A stretch of DNA of 64,000 nucleotides from assembly GCA_014607495.2 (NCBI GenBank), contig CP053166.1, positions 10,620,455-10,684,454 of the forward strand, given 5' to 3'. The notes under the pieces are model-generated. The model made no database searches, was not told where the DNA came from, and was given only the letters and a program-made list of their open reading frames with translations. Source of the stretch: Carposina sasakii (Eukaryota; Arthropoda; Insecta; Lepidoptera; Carposinidae). The position numbers and the translations under genes were made by a program. This document shows, one piece after another, positions 1 to 11,666 of this stretch (positions are counted from its first letter, which is position 1; each line of letters starts with the position of its first letter).

Positions 1-73
1 CTAGTTCTAGTTTTATTCAATATTTTCTACGGTACCAGTTGCATTGGGTATTCTTGTTAATGCCAGTATATTA

Positions 74-325
74 GACGGCCGATTGGTGTAGTTGGTAGTG
101 ACCCTGCCTGCAACGCCATAGCTCCTGGGTTCGAAACCCGGTAGGTGCAACCATTGATATGATGAATATTGATGTTTGTTTCCGACTCATGGATGTTTCT
201 ATACTTATCTATGTATTTATATACCGTTGCCTAGTACCCGAGATACAAGACCCTAGGGATCTTAGTGTGGGACTAGGTTAATGTGTTGTGAAATGTGTGA
301 ATATTTATATTTATTTATTTATTAT
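74..325 (+). mobile_element. tRNA-derived SINE (gacggccgattggt family), copy 1
   Basis: A tRNA-like head has an A-box-like ttggtgtagttggtagtg and a B-box-like gggttcgaaaccc. A body shared with copies at 47.5 and 56.9 kb follows, then an AT-rich (ATTT/ATT) tail. It is not a tRNA gene: no CCA-side acceptor pairing, and the body is always attached. Confidence 0.8.
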
Positions 326-589
326 TAGTTCTAAAATGTTATTAGTGTTTATATTGGTAGACACTTTGCTGGTGTGTGTGCGAGACTTAGTATTGCAAAT
401 TCATTTTTGTTAATAGTACTGTTTGTCTATTTTGAAAATAATAAAATAAAATATTTTATACTATACCTATACTTATAATGCGCCATTTATTTATTACGTA
501 AGACTATCTTCGCTAGTTTTTACCCCCTCCCTTATATATAAGACAAAATACAAGAATAAACCGACCCCTTTGTTAACATCCATGGGTAT

Positions 590-910
590 ATAGGTAAATA
601 CATATACAGATCCATGCCTAAATAGGTTAGCCAGATCCTCAGAATCATGAAGGAGATTCTAAAGCCACGTTTAGCATAGAGTAGCCAGATGTAAACGCTC
701 AGTCACAAGTACGAGTAGCTAGCTCATCGTCTGAAATAACGTCCCTCTATTCTTTAGTCGATTCTTACAGCAGGGCGGTTTTTCACGCGGCTTTTTGCAA
801 GCAAAATATATTAAATAGTATGGCTTGTTTTTCCACTAGACGACGCGGTGTCGTCAAATGGAAAAACGCCCATACACGTAAGGAGATGCAGCTAATGTAT
901 TCTCGTGAAG
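590..910 (+). repeat. Dispersed ~190-bp lepidopteran repeat with a nested MITE
   Basis: tagccagatcctcagaatca ... gtaaggagatgcagctaatg is a recurrent block. At 773-872 a MITE with ends gggcggtttttcacg and, inverted, gggcgtttttccatttgacg splits it. Other copies of the block: 16570-16747, 18165-18235, 19380-19470, 20440-20635, 26208-26290, 28016-28212, 28563-28675, 42735-42840, 44850-44965, 57238-57345 and 59110-59225. Identity unknown. Confidence 0.6.
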
Positions 911-1245
911 TAACACAATTCGATAAAGCTTCCAATTCATCCAAAATATGATAAAATCACATAACATTGGTATCAAATACAATATCTATAACGCAACTAA
1001 ACCGGCAACGTTATTGGACACACATCGGATTGTGTACGACACATGCCAGAGTATGTGAGAGTAGTCTCTGACATTGCGACAGTAACACTGACATCAACTG
1101 ACATTTTTAGAAAATATACTGTTTTCCAAGGATAAGTGTATTCTTTATAAATCCCAAAGGTGATGTAATGGATGTATTTTATTAGTTTGTTGATTTCTTC
1201 GCTAAAATACATTAGCGTTTTCTACCGTACATATCGTAAGATTTA

Positions 1246-1504
1246 AGCCGCGTGGTGCCGGCAGAGTAGATTTCGTACCACCCCTGCCTGCCCGTGGGTA
1301 TCGTGCGAGGCGATCAAGGGTTTCCGGGAGGTGGGCAGCAGCGCCTCCCGTGCTGACAACATAGTCCGAAAATCACACTGCGGTCACCAACCCGCCTGCC
1401 CAGCGTGGTGACTAAGGGCAAAACTCCCTTGTGGCAGTAGCCTTGTGGCGTGCCCTGGGGGAGGCCTACATCCAGCAGTGGACTGCAATAGGCTAAAGAA
1501 GATG
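1246..1504 (+). mobile_element. SINE sharing its 3' end with the RTE LINE, copy 1
   Basis: It begins agccgcgtggtgccggc and ends gtggactgcaataggct followed by an aagaag-type tail. tcgtaaga at 1234-1241 and 1505-1512 is the likely TSD, with four extra bases on the left. The last ~45 bp equal the RTE LINE 3' end, implying mobilisation by that LINE's enzyme. Confidence 0.75.
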
Positions 1505-1797
1505 TCGTAAGAGACGACTAAAAAAACTCATGCATTCTCTCAGTCGATAAGCTAGCAACTTGTCACTTATCATTTACATATGTTCTCGCAAAACTTAACT
1601 TCTTGGGTTTATTCGCCATTTTATTTTTCATCGAGGAATACTCTGCTACGAAATTACTACGAGAGTTAACGAAAGTACGTAGTTATCTACTACGGAAGTA
1701 GTACCTTACGTGAAATAATTATTTACTTAAGTTTAATTTATTACTAAGTCATTAATTAGTTTTTTGTCAGAAAACATTAATCTGTTATATTCATGTA

Positions 1798-2070
1798 CAG
1801 GGTGTATCGAAAGGGTTATGTTATGCTATTATTATGTTAAGCGAATGAAATTCAATAAAAATAATACACTACAAAGGATTTATCCACAAAATTTATTTCG
1901 TTTATTTTACAAGATTATAAAAACATTTCTGAGTGGCTTAGGAATTCTAATATCAAAACAACAATAAACATTTGTAAGTCTCAAATTTTGTGAAATTGTA
2001 TGATCGAAGGATATCTACAGTAGGATATTTTCGTAGCATTACTCTTAACATACCCCTTTTGCTACACCCT
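1798..2070. mobile_element. Foldback MITE family B, old copy
   Basis: Diverged ends cagggtgtatcgaaagggtt and, inverted, agggtgtagcaaaaggggta. The middle has decayed. Confidence 0.6.
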
Positions 2071-2519
2071 ATATTCGCCTAATTCATTCAAATATCTTCC
2101 CGAACACCCAAAACACAGAAAGCTACTCCAAAACCTTACAAATCACCAAAACCATAAATCCTAAGGTCCAGAAACCGCAATAACACATCACAAATACAAA
2201 GGATGATTTGAATATCACACATACAACAATATAATGCTTACTACACCCTTAAAATCCAACCCTAATGCAACGCAGTACGATGTGTATTGCAAATTGTGGA
2301 GTTTGCAAGGGATTTGCCATTCGCTTCCGCCCTATTGGTCTGGGATAGTCGCACAGATTATATACGGTCAACTTGTCCTAAGGGACAAACGGCTATAAAT
2401 AGAAAATTGATAAAGCACCTAGTTGAATACGTGTTTTAGGATTATATTCCATCGCCGGTGGAAAGCAAGAAAACTAAATGCGCAGTCGAGTGTTAAAGTT
2501 TTGAGAAATACTTGGTGGT

Positions 2520-2764
2520 ATTTGCATATCCGCCCCATGTCTGCCCGTGGGTATCGTACGAGGCGATTAAGGGTTCCCGGGAGGTGGGCAGCAGGGCCTC
2601 CCGTGTTGACAACATAGTCCAAAATAAAAACTGCGGTCACCAACCCGCCTGCCCAGCGTGGTGACTATGGGCAAATACCCCCATGGCAATCCTGTGGCGT
2701 GCCATGGGGGAGGCCTACGTCCAGCAGTGGACTGCAATAGGCTGATGATGATGATGATTTGCAT
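2520..2764 (+). mobile_element. RTE-tailed SINE, 5'-truncated, with TSD
   Basis: atttgcat at 2520-2527 and 2757-2764 flank a copy missing the first ~40 bp of the family. The tail is (GAT)n after aataggctga. Confidence 0.8.
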
Positions 2765-3071
2765 GATATGCTATACTAAGGTAGTAAGATCTCCCATATA
2801 TAGTCATATGTAATTGTACGATGACAATACTATGAGCCTATTTCTCTCACTATTTCTTTGTCATCATAGAAACCTAAACATACATACCTGGGTGGGACAT
2901 GGGTCCAGGCAAATAGATAGTAACTTTGAATTGAATTTATCTAGTAACTTCTTATAAGGCCCTTTTTGATCCTTGAACAACCAATCCTAGACGTATGCAT
3001 TATAAAAACCGTGGAGTGTACCTATATTTCTCAGAGTATAAGAATGATAGAAAATTTTAAAATATCTATAA

Positions 3072-3480
3072 CAGTGCGTTCTATCAGCCATGACTTACGG
3101 AGCCGAGACGTGGACCTGACGGTGGGGCTGGGTCACCGATTGCATCTCACTCAGAGAGCTATGGAAAGGTCAATCAAAGCTATAAGGTGCCGAGGTTATC
3201 CAGCAGAAGACCAAAGTGACAGGCATAGTCTCGAAATGTAGCAGACTGAAGTGACAGTGGGCCAGCCACATCTGCCGTAGAACCGATGGACGGTAGAGTA
3301 AGCGGGTTCTCGAATGAAGACCGCGCCTCGGCAAGCGTAGCGTTGGGCGCCCTCCGGTCAGATGGACCGATGACTTAAAGAGGATGGCTGGTAGTGACTG
3401 GATGGCAAAAACGGGAGATCGAGCCATCTGGCGTATACTGGGGGAGGCCTACGTTCTGCAGTGGACTGCAATAGGCTGAC
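3072..3480 (+). pseudogene. RTE-type LINE, degenerate C-terminal part of ORF2
   Basis: The start reads CVLSAMTYGAETWT then a stop. Later pieces read RQKTKV-like text and, at the end, GRPPVRWTDDLKRMAGSDWM and RAIWRILGEAYVLQWTAIG followed by TGA at 3477-3479. This is the C-terminal tail typical of RTE-clade endonuclease/reverse-transcriptase proteins in Lepidoptera. Several stops and frame changes show decay. The last codons are the same DNA as the tail of the SINE family described elsewhere in the window. Confidence 0.7.
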
Positions 3481-3812
3481 GACGATAGCTATCTTAAAAC
3501 TACTTAGGGCTATCATAGCCATAATGGGGTACCGAAGTGGGGGTTGGTTGACCATCTTAATTTTGAGAGGATAGTCAACTGATCTACCTTATCAGGTAAG
3601 GTGCTCATTAGTGATTGTTTCATGGAATAAGGTGTTTCCTGGGATTTGAGATCGTATTCTTAAGAACAGTTAATTTATTTTTTTTCCTGTCCAAGTAATA
3701 TTAATCATACAATCAATAAATTGTCATACATATAGTAACAAGGGCGTATTATTCAAAGGAATTACGTGTTTACTTAATAAAACGCATAAAAGAATATTCT
3801 CCATAAACATGT

Positions 3813-4028
3813 TATTCCCGGGCATACTGTACAAGTCAGTAGAGGGACAAGAGGGTCTTGGTGTTTTGTAGGCGATGGGCTGACCACCTGTCACTACTAA
3901 CCGAACTTGTACATCTCAACTATACCCTCAAAATTGGTCAGAAGTGGCACCATGTGGTTCTATCGGCCCGTGGTGCTCTGCCTACCCCGTAAGGGATAAA
4001 GGCGTGATTATATGTATGTATGTATGTA
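3813..4028 (+). repeat. Dispersed retroposon end with (ATGT)n tail
   Basis: cccgggcatactgtacaagt ... ccccgtaagggataaaggcg then tatgtatgtatgta. Copies at 13150-13430, 46850-47110 and (reverse) 62339-62520 share the tail. The simple-repeat tail suggests a SINE or LINE 3' end. Confidence 0.7.
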
Positions 4029-4029
4029 T

Positions 4030-4676
4030 TTTTTACCTTGATTAGCTAGCATAACAACAGCAATGGCGGACCAGCCTAAAAAGTGTATCAATAAAATGAA
4101 AACGTATACGTCAGAAATAAATATAGGTTTATTTGGAAGGGTTGGCTGGATATTGAACGAATTATAACAGGAGGGTTAATAATGCTAAATCCTGGGTTTG
4201 TTTTTTTTATAAAAATTGTTATTTTGTTATGTTTTGTTTAGAGGTAACGTCATTGAATACCTAATAATTATCTAGTTATATGTATATGTACTTTTGATCT
4301 CTATATAGAGTATAAATCGTGGTAAACCTTGAGAAGAAAGCAAGGAAGATAATTAATAAGTAACTAAAAGCAAACTCTAAGAAATTAGATATTTTCACGC
4401 GAATATTTTACAATTTTCGCAGTCGCATTGCTATCGCTTTGCTTTTGCAAGAAACCTACGTAACCAGTCTACCAATCACTACATAAATTTAGTTTTTAGT
4501 TAAAACAAATTTTCTTCACTCTGATCACTATGTTAACCAGTACAGTAAATCAATACCTAAAATATTTAGCTTATATTATGTATGAATGTACATTGTCCGA
4601 GAGAACTTTAATAATAATATTATAATGAATAAACTATAATCGAACATAATATTTACAAACTTAAAACTATCGACGC
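4030..4676. other. No gene seen
   Basis: AT-rich, with only a MITE-like single end at 4395-4465. Confidence 0.5.
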
Positions 4677-4991
4677 TTACGGCCCGTTGCCGAGCGTACC
4701 CGGTCCGAAGGTCCCCATCACGCTGGCCGCGTTTCCGCGTTGGGTGGCAAGTGAGATCCTTTGGACCAGGTAGGACCCGGAGCGGGGGTCTGAGCTGGAT
4801 CTAAATAACGCGTCCCGTTTTAAAGGTCTGCGGGACGCCAAATGTCCCGTTTCCGGTGAATCCTCCCATATCAGTTGATAAAAAATCCCATCTTCAAAAT
4901 TATAATCGCGAAAAGCACGTGATACCCAAATTGAACACAATCGATTTTCAATCAGAAGACAAATCTTTAAGTTTAATATACTTGTTACCAC
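4677..4991 (-). pseudogene. Retroelement-type ORF fragment with QRGNAAS motif
   Basis: The 104-codon frame contains DPRSGSYLVQRISLATQRGN, then AASVMGTF near its end. The motif family (DPRAG..L.QRIS.A.QRGNAAS.LGT) is one I recall at the C-terminus of multi-copy, reverse-transcriptase-linked ORFs in many animals; I cannot name the clade. The same motif appears at 61.2 kb. The frame's N-terminal half is not recognisable and may be non-coding. Confidence 0.4.
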
Positions 4992-5740
4992 TCATTCATC
5001 ATAAATGAAACATCATACATAATTTATAAGTGAAGGGTACAGGGGCAAAACAAGAAATGTCACAAAAACAAAAAGTTATGTAATTAACATTTAAATTTTT
5101 TAAAGTTAAAAACTTTCATAAGTGTCACTTAAAATTATAAACTGCTAATAGGAACTTTAGTTTACCTTATAAAGTCTTATTTTTAGGTATTGAAATGTAA
5201 AAAATTAAAGTAACTAGCTTTTGGAACATGCAAAAACTGGTAATGTCCACTGTGTCCCATACAAGGAATGTGACGAATGCCTTCAAAGTAGGATTGAGCC
5301 CCCACAGAACAAAATCTTTTTAAATACATTAAATATATTTAATATATAATAATTATTTATATAATAAATAAATAAATACAAGTCCTTGTAGTACTTTTCT
5401 GCACAAATAGGTAAAAAAAATTGATAGGAAAATTCTGGCAATTCAAATTCATTTGATGTGTCTGATCCAGTTCTCTATTTTGTCTCATAAATTTTTTATC
5501 CATAATCTAACGTGTCATAATGTTTTGTGACATAATCATCATGTGTCCGAATGATAAGTATGATAAATATCACTTGCCCGAAAACCGAAATCCCTAAATA
5601 TAATATGACCTAATTTTTTTTGCTATAAATATCACGTCTATAATATTCATAAGACATAAAATGCTTGTCTATAATAGTTGTAGGTCCTAACGGACCTAAC
5701 CTTCCAATAACAACTTTCTTGTTTTAATCAAGTATGCAAC
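4992..5740. other. No gene seen
   Basis: AT-rich, low complexity in places (aataaataaata near 5365). Nothing recognisable. Confidence 0.5.
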
Positions 5741-5742
5741 AT

Positions 5743-5856
5743 GCACGCAAGCATGCAGGATGCAAGCAAGCATGCAGAATGCAATCAAGCATCCAGCATG
5801 CAAGCAAGCATGGAGCATTCAAGCAAGCATGCAGCATGCAAGCAAACATGCAGCAG
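5743..5856 (+). repeat. 19-bp minisatellite, six copies
   Basis: Unit gcaagcaagcatgcagcat. The period is prime to three in sum (19 = 6 codons + 1), so the three frames rotate and all stay open for a while, which explains the overlapping frames here. Confidence 0.9.
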
Positions 5857-6100
5857 GCATGGTTTCTGTCATGGCTCCGGCGCTGCGGGACTCCGGCGGT
5901 CCCACGCGAGCTTATCGTCGCAGATGGATGTAATGCTTACCACCGCATCTTCGGCTTCCTGGCCGGCTGGGCCGGCTAGCCTCTGCCGCGGCGGTGTGCG
6001 TTGCATTCACCTGCTCCTCAGCTCGCGGGCCGTTTACGCGCTTTTACATTGCACTCTAGGAGTAGAGCAGAGAACACTGCGTGGAGTCGGGGTAAACTGA
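5857..6100 (+). other. GC-rich, CpG-containing patch
   Basis: About 200 bp much richer in G+C than its surroundings follow the minisatellite. A 119-codon frame crosses both, but its first third is repeat-encoded and the rest shows no domain I know. It might be an unidentified exon or a TE piece. Confidence 0.25.
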
Positions 6101-6104
6101 GTCG

Positions 6105-7084
6105 ATTTAAGTGCCTGTTTTTTTATCCATCATAATTTTTGTTTTAAATAATGCTCTAGATAGATTCCTATTAACAATATTATTATAAACCACCATTCGA
6201 TCTAATATACATTATACAATATAACATTTAGGACATGTGACTTTATAGCAAGAAAAATTAGGACACCTAATCATTATAGCACCCGATTTTATGGCACCAA
6301 AGTATTAAAATTAAACACGATTAGGTAATATACAATTTCGTATACGCCAACATTATAGAAAATGATGATTATATCAAACTTGTTAGGGATTATGATTTTC
6401 GGACGATCGATATTCGGAGAAGAAAGGGACTACCGTCTGTTCCCTTTTTTGCCACTATGGGTGATTTCTCCCATATACCTACCATTATAATAACTTCTAT
6501 GTAAAATAACTCTAGAGTGTTTTCTTACACACATTAATTTTTTTTGGGACTGCACAGAAATGAGCATTTTTTCAGATATTGATTTTGAAAAAATTTTGAT
6601 AATTTTCTGATTAGTTCGCCTATTCCTACTTCAATCACCCATATTTTTGTCGCATTCTAAGTATGAATGTCCTCGAATTGGATGTGTAATTTTGATGGAA
6701 TCTAAAAGTTTCATTTTATGGACAACAATATGAATGAATCTTCATCATTCTTATCACTGTGTAGTTCTTATTCTATCTACCTGCACTCGACACAACCTCA
6801 AAGTTGACATAAGTATTTTGACAGATTGGACGTTCCGTTACACTATGGACCTTCCCTGTTCTGTTCCTGTATACAGTTTTGAGACTTAAGTAATGCATCT
6901 GACTATACTAGTTTTTACACTTTTTGTGTAATGCCAAATAAAAACACGCGGGAAAATGAAAATATTGCCATCAAAAATTAACTTTTTGAATTTTAGTGAC
7001 ATTCCTGGTTTTGCACATGTACTCTTCAAGTAGTATTTAGTGAAATATTTCAATAGAAAATATTCTCATTGCTTCTCTTTACAC
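6105..7084. other. No gene seen
   Basis: No frame or repeat I recognise, up to the Transib-like end. Confidence 0.45.
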
Positions 7085-7166
7085 GCTTACACAGTGTTCC
7101 GAAAACCCCGAAAAATGGACATCTCTAGCTGATCCCGTATATCGACGTATTTCGACGAGAGAAACA

Positions 7167-7434
7167 ATTCAAATCAAATCAAATCATTTATTTTGTACAA
7201 AATATGAGTAATATTGTTACAGGTTGTTATAGTTTAGTCTGGTTCATACATATTTTGTCATGGGAGACGTGCAAAAAACTTATTCTATTTAAAAATTGTC
7301 ATCATTAATTGTAATATTTCTGATACACATACATATTCTTATTACATAAAAATGTCAAACGTTATCATATTATGTCAGATTAAATTAATACAAATAGGAA
7401 CATACATAAATTCATAATAATAATAATAATAATC
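7167..7434 (-). repeat. 3' UTR and pentamer tail of the CR1/Jockey-type LINE
   Basis: Downstream of the reverse transcriptase stop is a non-coding AT-rich segment. On the minus strand it ends in a short (TGATT)-type tail (about 7167-7188). Such simple-repeat tails mark the 3' ends of CR1/L2-like LINEs. Confidence 0.6.
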
Positions 7435-8880
7435 CTATTTGATTTCAAATTTAGCCGCAAAAAATTCATTTATTGAGTAATAAACGCCACTCATCAATAA
7501 TTCCGTAAGTTTTCTTTTAAATATGGATATAGACTTAATTTTACAAAGGTCTGCGGGCAGTTTATTGTATATCCTAGGAGCCATTCCAAAAACACTTTTA
7601 TTATATATTGCAGACTTGCATAGGGGCATGCATATTTTATGTCTGTTACGTTCTCCTTTTAATTTTGCAAATGTCTCCAAATTATTTTGTACATACATTG
7701 CCATCTCCAGTATATACAAGCATGGTACTGGCAATATATTTAAGCTCTTAAAGAATGGTTTACAGCTTTCTGTTTGCTTTATGTTTACAATAGCTCTTAT
7801 ACACCTTTTTTGTGATAAAAATAATGTCCCTATCTGTAGAATTGCCCCAAATATTATCCCATATCGCAAGGTTGATGCAACGTATGCATGGTATACTGTC
7901 AGTACCGCAGACTGATTAACTACTTTTGTTAACACTCGAATAGCATAAGAGAATGAATTAATTTTTTTACTTGTAATGTCAATGTGTGCCTTCCAGTTTA
8001 AATTACAATCAATATTTAGTCCTAAAAATTTTGTTAAAGTAATATTGAAAATGTTCTTATTGTCATAATGTATGTCAAGTTTATTACATGGTTTTATCCT
8101 ATTATAAAATGTCATTATTTGAGTTTTGTCAATATTAATTAGAAGGTTATTTGAATTCATCCAATCCACAATATTTTTTAAAGTATTATTTATGTCGTTT
8201 TCAAATTTTTTTGTGTCATTACCAACAAAGATAACTGTGCTATCGTCAGCAAATAGCGATGTTGGGTGACTAGTTATTTTGGGAAAATCATTTATATATA
8301 TAATAAATAACAGTGGACCCAATACACTACCCTGTGGAACTCCATACCGAACCAGCCTAGTATCCGAGATATATTTAATTTCAGTTCTTGTTTTTAAGCA
8401 GGTTCTAGTAATTAGAGTTGCCTGTGTCCTACCCATTAAATATGATTTTACGAGTTGTAATGCGTTTCCGCGAACGCCGTATGCATTCAATTTATTTAGT
8501 AGTATGGTATGGTCTACATAGTCAAACGCTTTAGTAAGGTCCATATACAATGCGCAAACATGCATACGCTTATCCATACCCGTCATTACATGTTGGCACC
8601 GTTTATATTTTTATTTTTTCTGAATCCAGCTTGTTCATCAGCCAACATATTGATTTTTTCTAAATAGTTATAGAGCGCGTTGTGTATGACCCTCTCAAAT
8701 ATCTTTGAGAATATAGGATTCAGTGCTATGGGCCGGTAACAGTTTAAATTATGTTTATCCAATTTTTTAAAGAGAGGTTTTATTATGGCATGCTTCAGCT
8801 TTTCAGGGAAGACTCCCATTTCAATACACATATTTATAATGTGGCTAAGCACAGCCGATATTTGGTAAGCTACATGTTTA
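7435..8880 (-). pseudogene. LINE reverse transcriptase, CR1/Jockey type, 5'-truncated and frameshifted
   Basis: Two minus-strand frames make one reverse transcriptase. 8586-8880 gives the fingers (CYRPIALNPIFSKIFERVIH, then LADEQAGFRKN). 7435-8586 gives palm and thumb: LYMDLTKAFDYVDH (first catalytic Asp), YGVPQGSVLGPLLFIIYIND, the FADD box and KFLGLNID. They meet at an overlapping TAATG at 8586, where the frame changes and roughly ten residues between GFRKN and MDKRMHVCALYMD look deleted. The apurinic endonuclease and ORF1 are absent, so the copy is 5'-truncated as is usual for LINEs. The long open second frame suggests it is fairly young. Confidence 0.85.
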
Positions 8881-9288
8881 ATTCATTAACAAACTACCTA
8901 AAAATGATGTAAATTTTTCGGGGTTTTCAAAACACTGTGGCTTACTACGTTCGAATCAATCATTCAACACCAATCAACCAAATACCTATTATGTATTTAT
9001 CAGGCGCCATTTTGATACCGTCTGATTGAATGAAGCATTGTTTTATATAAATTAAAGTAAATTTTATAAAATCAAATTATTATATTTATAAAGTAAATTA
9101 AAGTAAAATATTATTAATGTGGAAAACTAAAAAAAAAAAAAAATACAAAATAAGCAAATATTTCCGAGCTCGCTACGCTCGCGTTATTGCTATTGTGTAA
9201 TAAAGTTTATAAGTTGACTGAATAAAAACGTTGTTTTTTTATTTAAAAATAATGATATATCTTCTGGTAGAAGGTGAAAAAATTACAT

Positions 9289-9500
9289 CATACAAAGGAC
9301 GCATGCAGACCCAATATTATTTTTTTTAATAAAGGTCCTCGGAAGGCGAAAAAAATCCGCGCTCGCCCCTCTTGCATTAATCTTGTAAGAGTATCATACA
9401 AAGGACGTATACTGACCCAATAAAAACAATTATTTTTTAATAAAGGTCCTTGGAAGGTGAAAAAATTTCGCGCTCGCTCCGCTTGCGTTTCTTTGTTTGC
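9289..9500 (+). repeat. Tandem duplication, ~106-bp unit
   Basis: catacaaaggacg recurs at 9289 and about 9395. Each is followed by gacccaat, a T-rich run, aataaaggtcct.ggaagg.g and cgcgctcg. A partial third unit lies upstream (about 9260). Confidence 0.75.
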
Positions 9501-9599
9501 ACTGGAAGATAAAGAGTAACAAACAAAATAGTTATACCTACCTACTAACCTACTATCGGTTGAGTTAATACAAAAATATTTCAGATGCACCACCATTAA

Positions 9600-10900
9600 A
9601 CCTCCATTTGCAATGGAATATCACGAAATATTTATTTCTTATAAAAAATAACAGAATTGGCCATTTGTAGTGGTGTCCCGTTTTTGTTGCTCTGGTCCCG
9701 CATATTTAACCCCGATGTCCCGCAAATCTGTGTATAAGAGTTGGCAACCCTAGTCTGAGCCCCTATCTATGAAGCGCTTACTGATGCCTCTTACGAGTTC
9801 TTTCGCCTCGCGGCACCATGTCTCAGCCGTGTACTATGTTAATACTATGTTATGTAGGGTCTGTTTCATAGAATAACAACACCTATGCCTGATTTCGGAA
9901 TTAATATTTTTTATATGCAGTGACACAGAAAATATGGTTGTGTATGACCACATATTCCCATATAGTAACTAGCGCCATCATCCAAAGAAATGCATTTATG
10001 CTGAAACGCACTCTATATTTATCGTGGGCGAGTAGATAAGGTAGGTAAACCTAATAATTCACCGCACCTGAGACCCGCAAATTCTATTGATTTATCGAAA
10101 AAACAAGAAAAAAACAAAATATGTGTGATGTGATTTTGATTGATTAGTTGATGTGATACAGTTTCAAAATATTATAATACGAGTATTATATACTGCAAAT
10201 AAATTTTCCAAGCTATATCATTTTCATTGCTCAGAAATGAGGTTGAAATTGTATGATCTTTTATAGAAAAGTGTTTAAAAATCATACCTAAAAATGCACC
10301 ATTGATGCCTTATCAAGTGAAAAATATGACTATTTAATTTTCTCTCTGTATGTCTGATATTTCAAGGTGCCTAATAGTCACATATAATCCCGAAACTGTA
10401 CACAAAACTGTTTTCCCGCCAATTCCCTGCACTATCCATCAACCACGCCAAATTTCCTTAATAAAATTATGCAAATCTTCATCGCGCAAAGAGGAAAATT
10501 ACACAAAAATTAAAAAAGTATTCGTTCCGATTTCGAAAACGGGCATAAAATTAAATATCCGGAAAGAATCAGGGCATTATCTGTAATAGAAATCTGTGGA
10601 TTTATCGGGTGCGGCGAGAGCTGGCTGGATGAAATATAGGCTGAGCGGCGAGCGGTTGCCTTCGCCTCTTCTTTTTTTTAAGAACAACATAAATGCACGC
10701 TGTATTGGTAGATTTGGCGCGCTTTTCGGTTTTTATAGCGCCGTAAGAGCGCCGTGTTATGTTCTCGATGTTAGGTTGGCAGTAGGTACTTTATTTGCAT
10801 TTTTGATTGATTCACTTTTGTTTGCTATTTAAGAATAGTTCGTCTTTTATGATTTAACTATTGTCCCTAGAGAGTATATAGCGTTCGGTGCTACTGTCTG
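9600..10900. other. No convincing gene
   Basis: Two 78-codon frames (10350-10586, 10596-10832) have no domain, splice context or repeat match. I leave them unassigned. Confidence 0.4.
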
Positions 10901-10910
10901 GCAAGTAATT

Positions 10911-11047
10911 CTATTCTCATTTTCCTCTTATTTTACATCCATTTATTCGTCTGGTCGTCTAGTCCGGCCCCTTGATTACGTAAAATTAGGATTCGGCGGG
11001 AAAAGCTGGAAGGGAGCTATTCTCATTTTCCTCTTATTTTACATCCA
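10911..11047 (+). repeat. 31-bp perfect direct repeats
   Basis: 10911-10941 and 11017-11047 are identical, and the second copy interrupts a retroposon. Confidence 0.85.
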
Positions 11048-11175
11048 GTTTTATATGCAGGTCTGAGTCTTTAGTCAGAATACGTCTTCATGGGCCGTTA
11101 TTTCTGCAATTATTTTTGATTTTTACTAATTTTAAACTCCCTTGTTTCCCACTCATCATCATTGTCATCCATCAT
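10990..11175 (+). mobile_element. Same ~400-bp retroposon, with a copied flank inside
   Basis: attcggcgggaaaagctgga, then a 31-bp block identical to 10911-10941, then ttttatatgcaggt ... tcatcatcattgtcatccat. Confidence 0.6.
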
Positions 11176-11666
11176 AATAAAAAAAAAATTAGCGATAGCA
11201 AAATTCGCGCGGTGGTCGCGCCGAAGATGCGCGATATGTCAAAAAAATTCGTATTACCTAAGCCTCTATCAAAATAAAAGCTATAGGTCCTAAATAGGTA
11301 TCTAATATCCATAGAATAATCTTATCAGTGACATTACAATGTAGTTGTGCTATAAATATCACTCAGTTCAAATCAGCAATAAATTCAATAGACGCAGGCG
11401 AGGCCAGAAAGCAATTTTCCCAGAGCGTTATCACATAAATTGTTTTCTTCGTATGGTAAAATTTCTTCAAGGACTTTTCCAATAAAATTGGAATTATTAT
11501 AATTTCGTTGTATTCGACATTTTTCTTATGCTTGTGTAATAAAGTAAAGGTTTTTTATATTATTTTTAATTTGTGGAATGATTTTAAATAGGATTTGAGT
11601 CTTGGGATAGGATGGCAAGATCTATTTTTTGTCGTCTAAAACGACATCCTATTTCATCTGTCTGAA

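Larger units (their letters stand above)
7085..8944. mobile_element. Transib-like non-autonomous element carrying the LINE insertion
   Basis: A GCTTA pair at 7085-7089 and 8940-8944 flanks inverted ends at 7090-7123 and 8906-8939. Each end begins CACAGTGTT and contains GAAAACCCCGAAAAAT; about 30 of 34 positions match. Five-bp TSDs with ends of the form CACWRTG are the signature of Transib elements, the relatives of the RAG recombinase. Once the LINE is removed only about 75 bp of interior remain, so the original was a miniature element of roughly 140 bp. Confidence 0.6.

Noticed and set aside
74..150. tRNA gene
   Set aside because: Box A/B-like text is present, but the same head and body recur at 47.5 and 56.9 kb as a SINE.
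7523..7915. 130-codon plus-strand frame
   Set aside because: Antisense to the reverse transcriptase on the minus strand.
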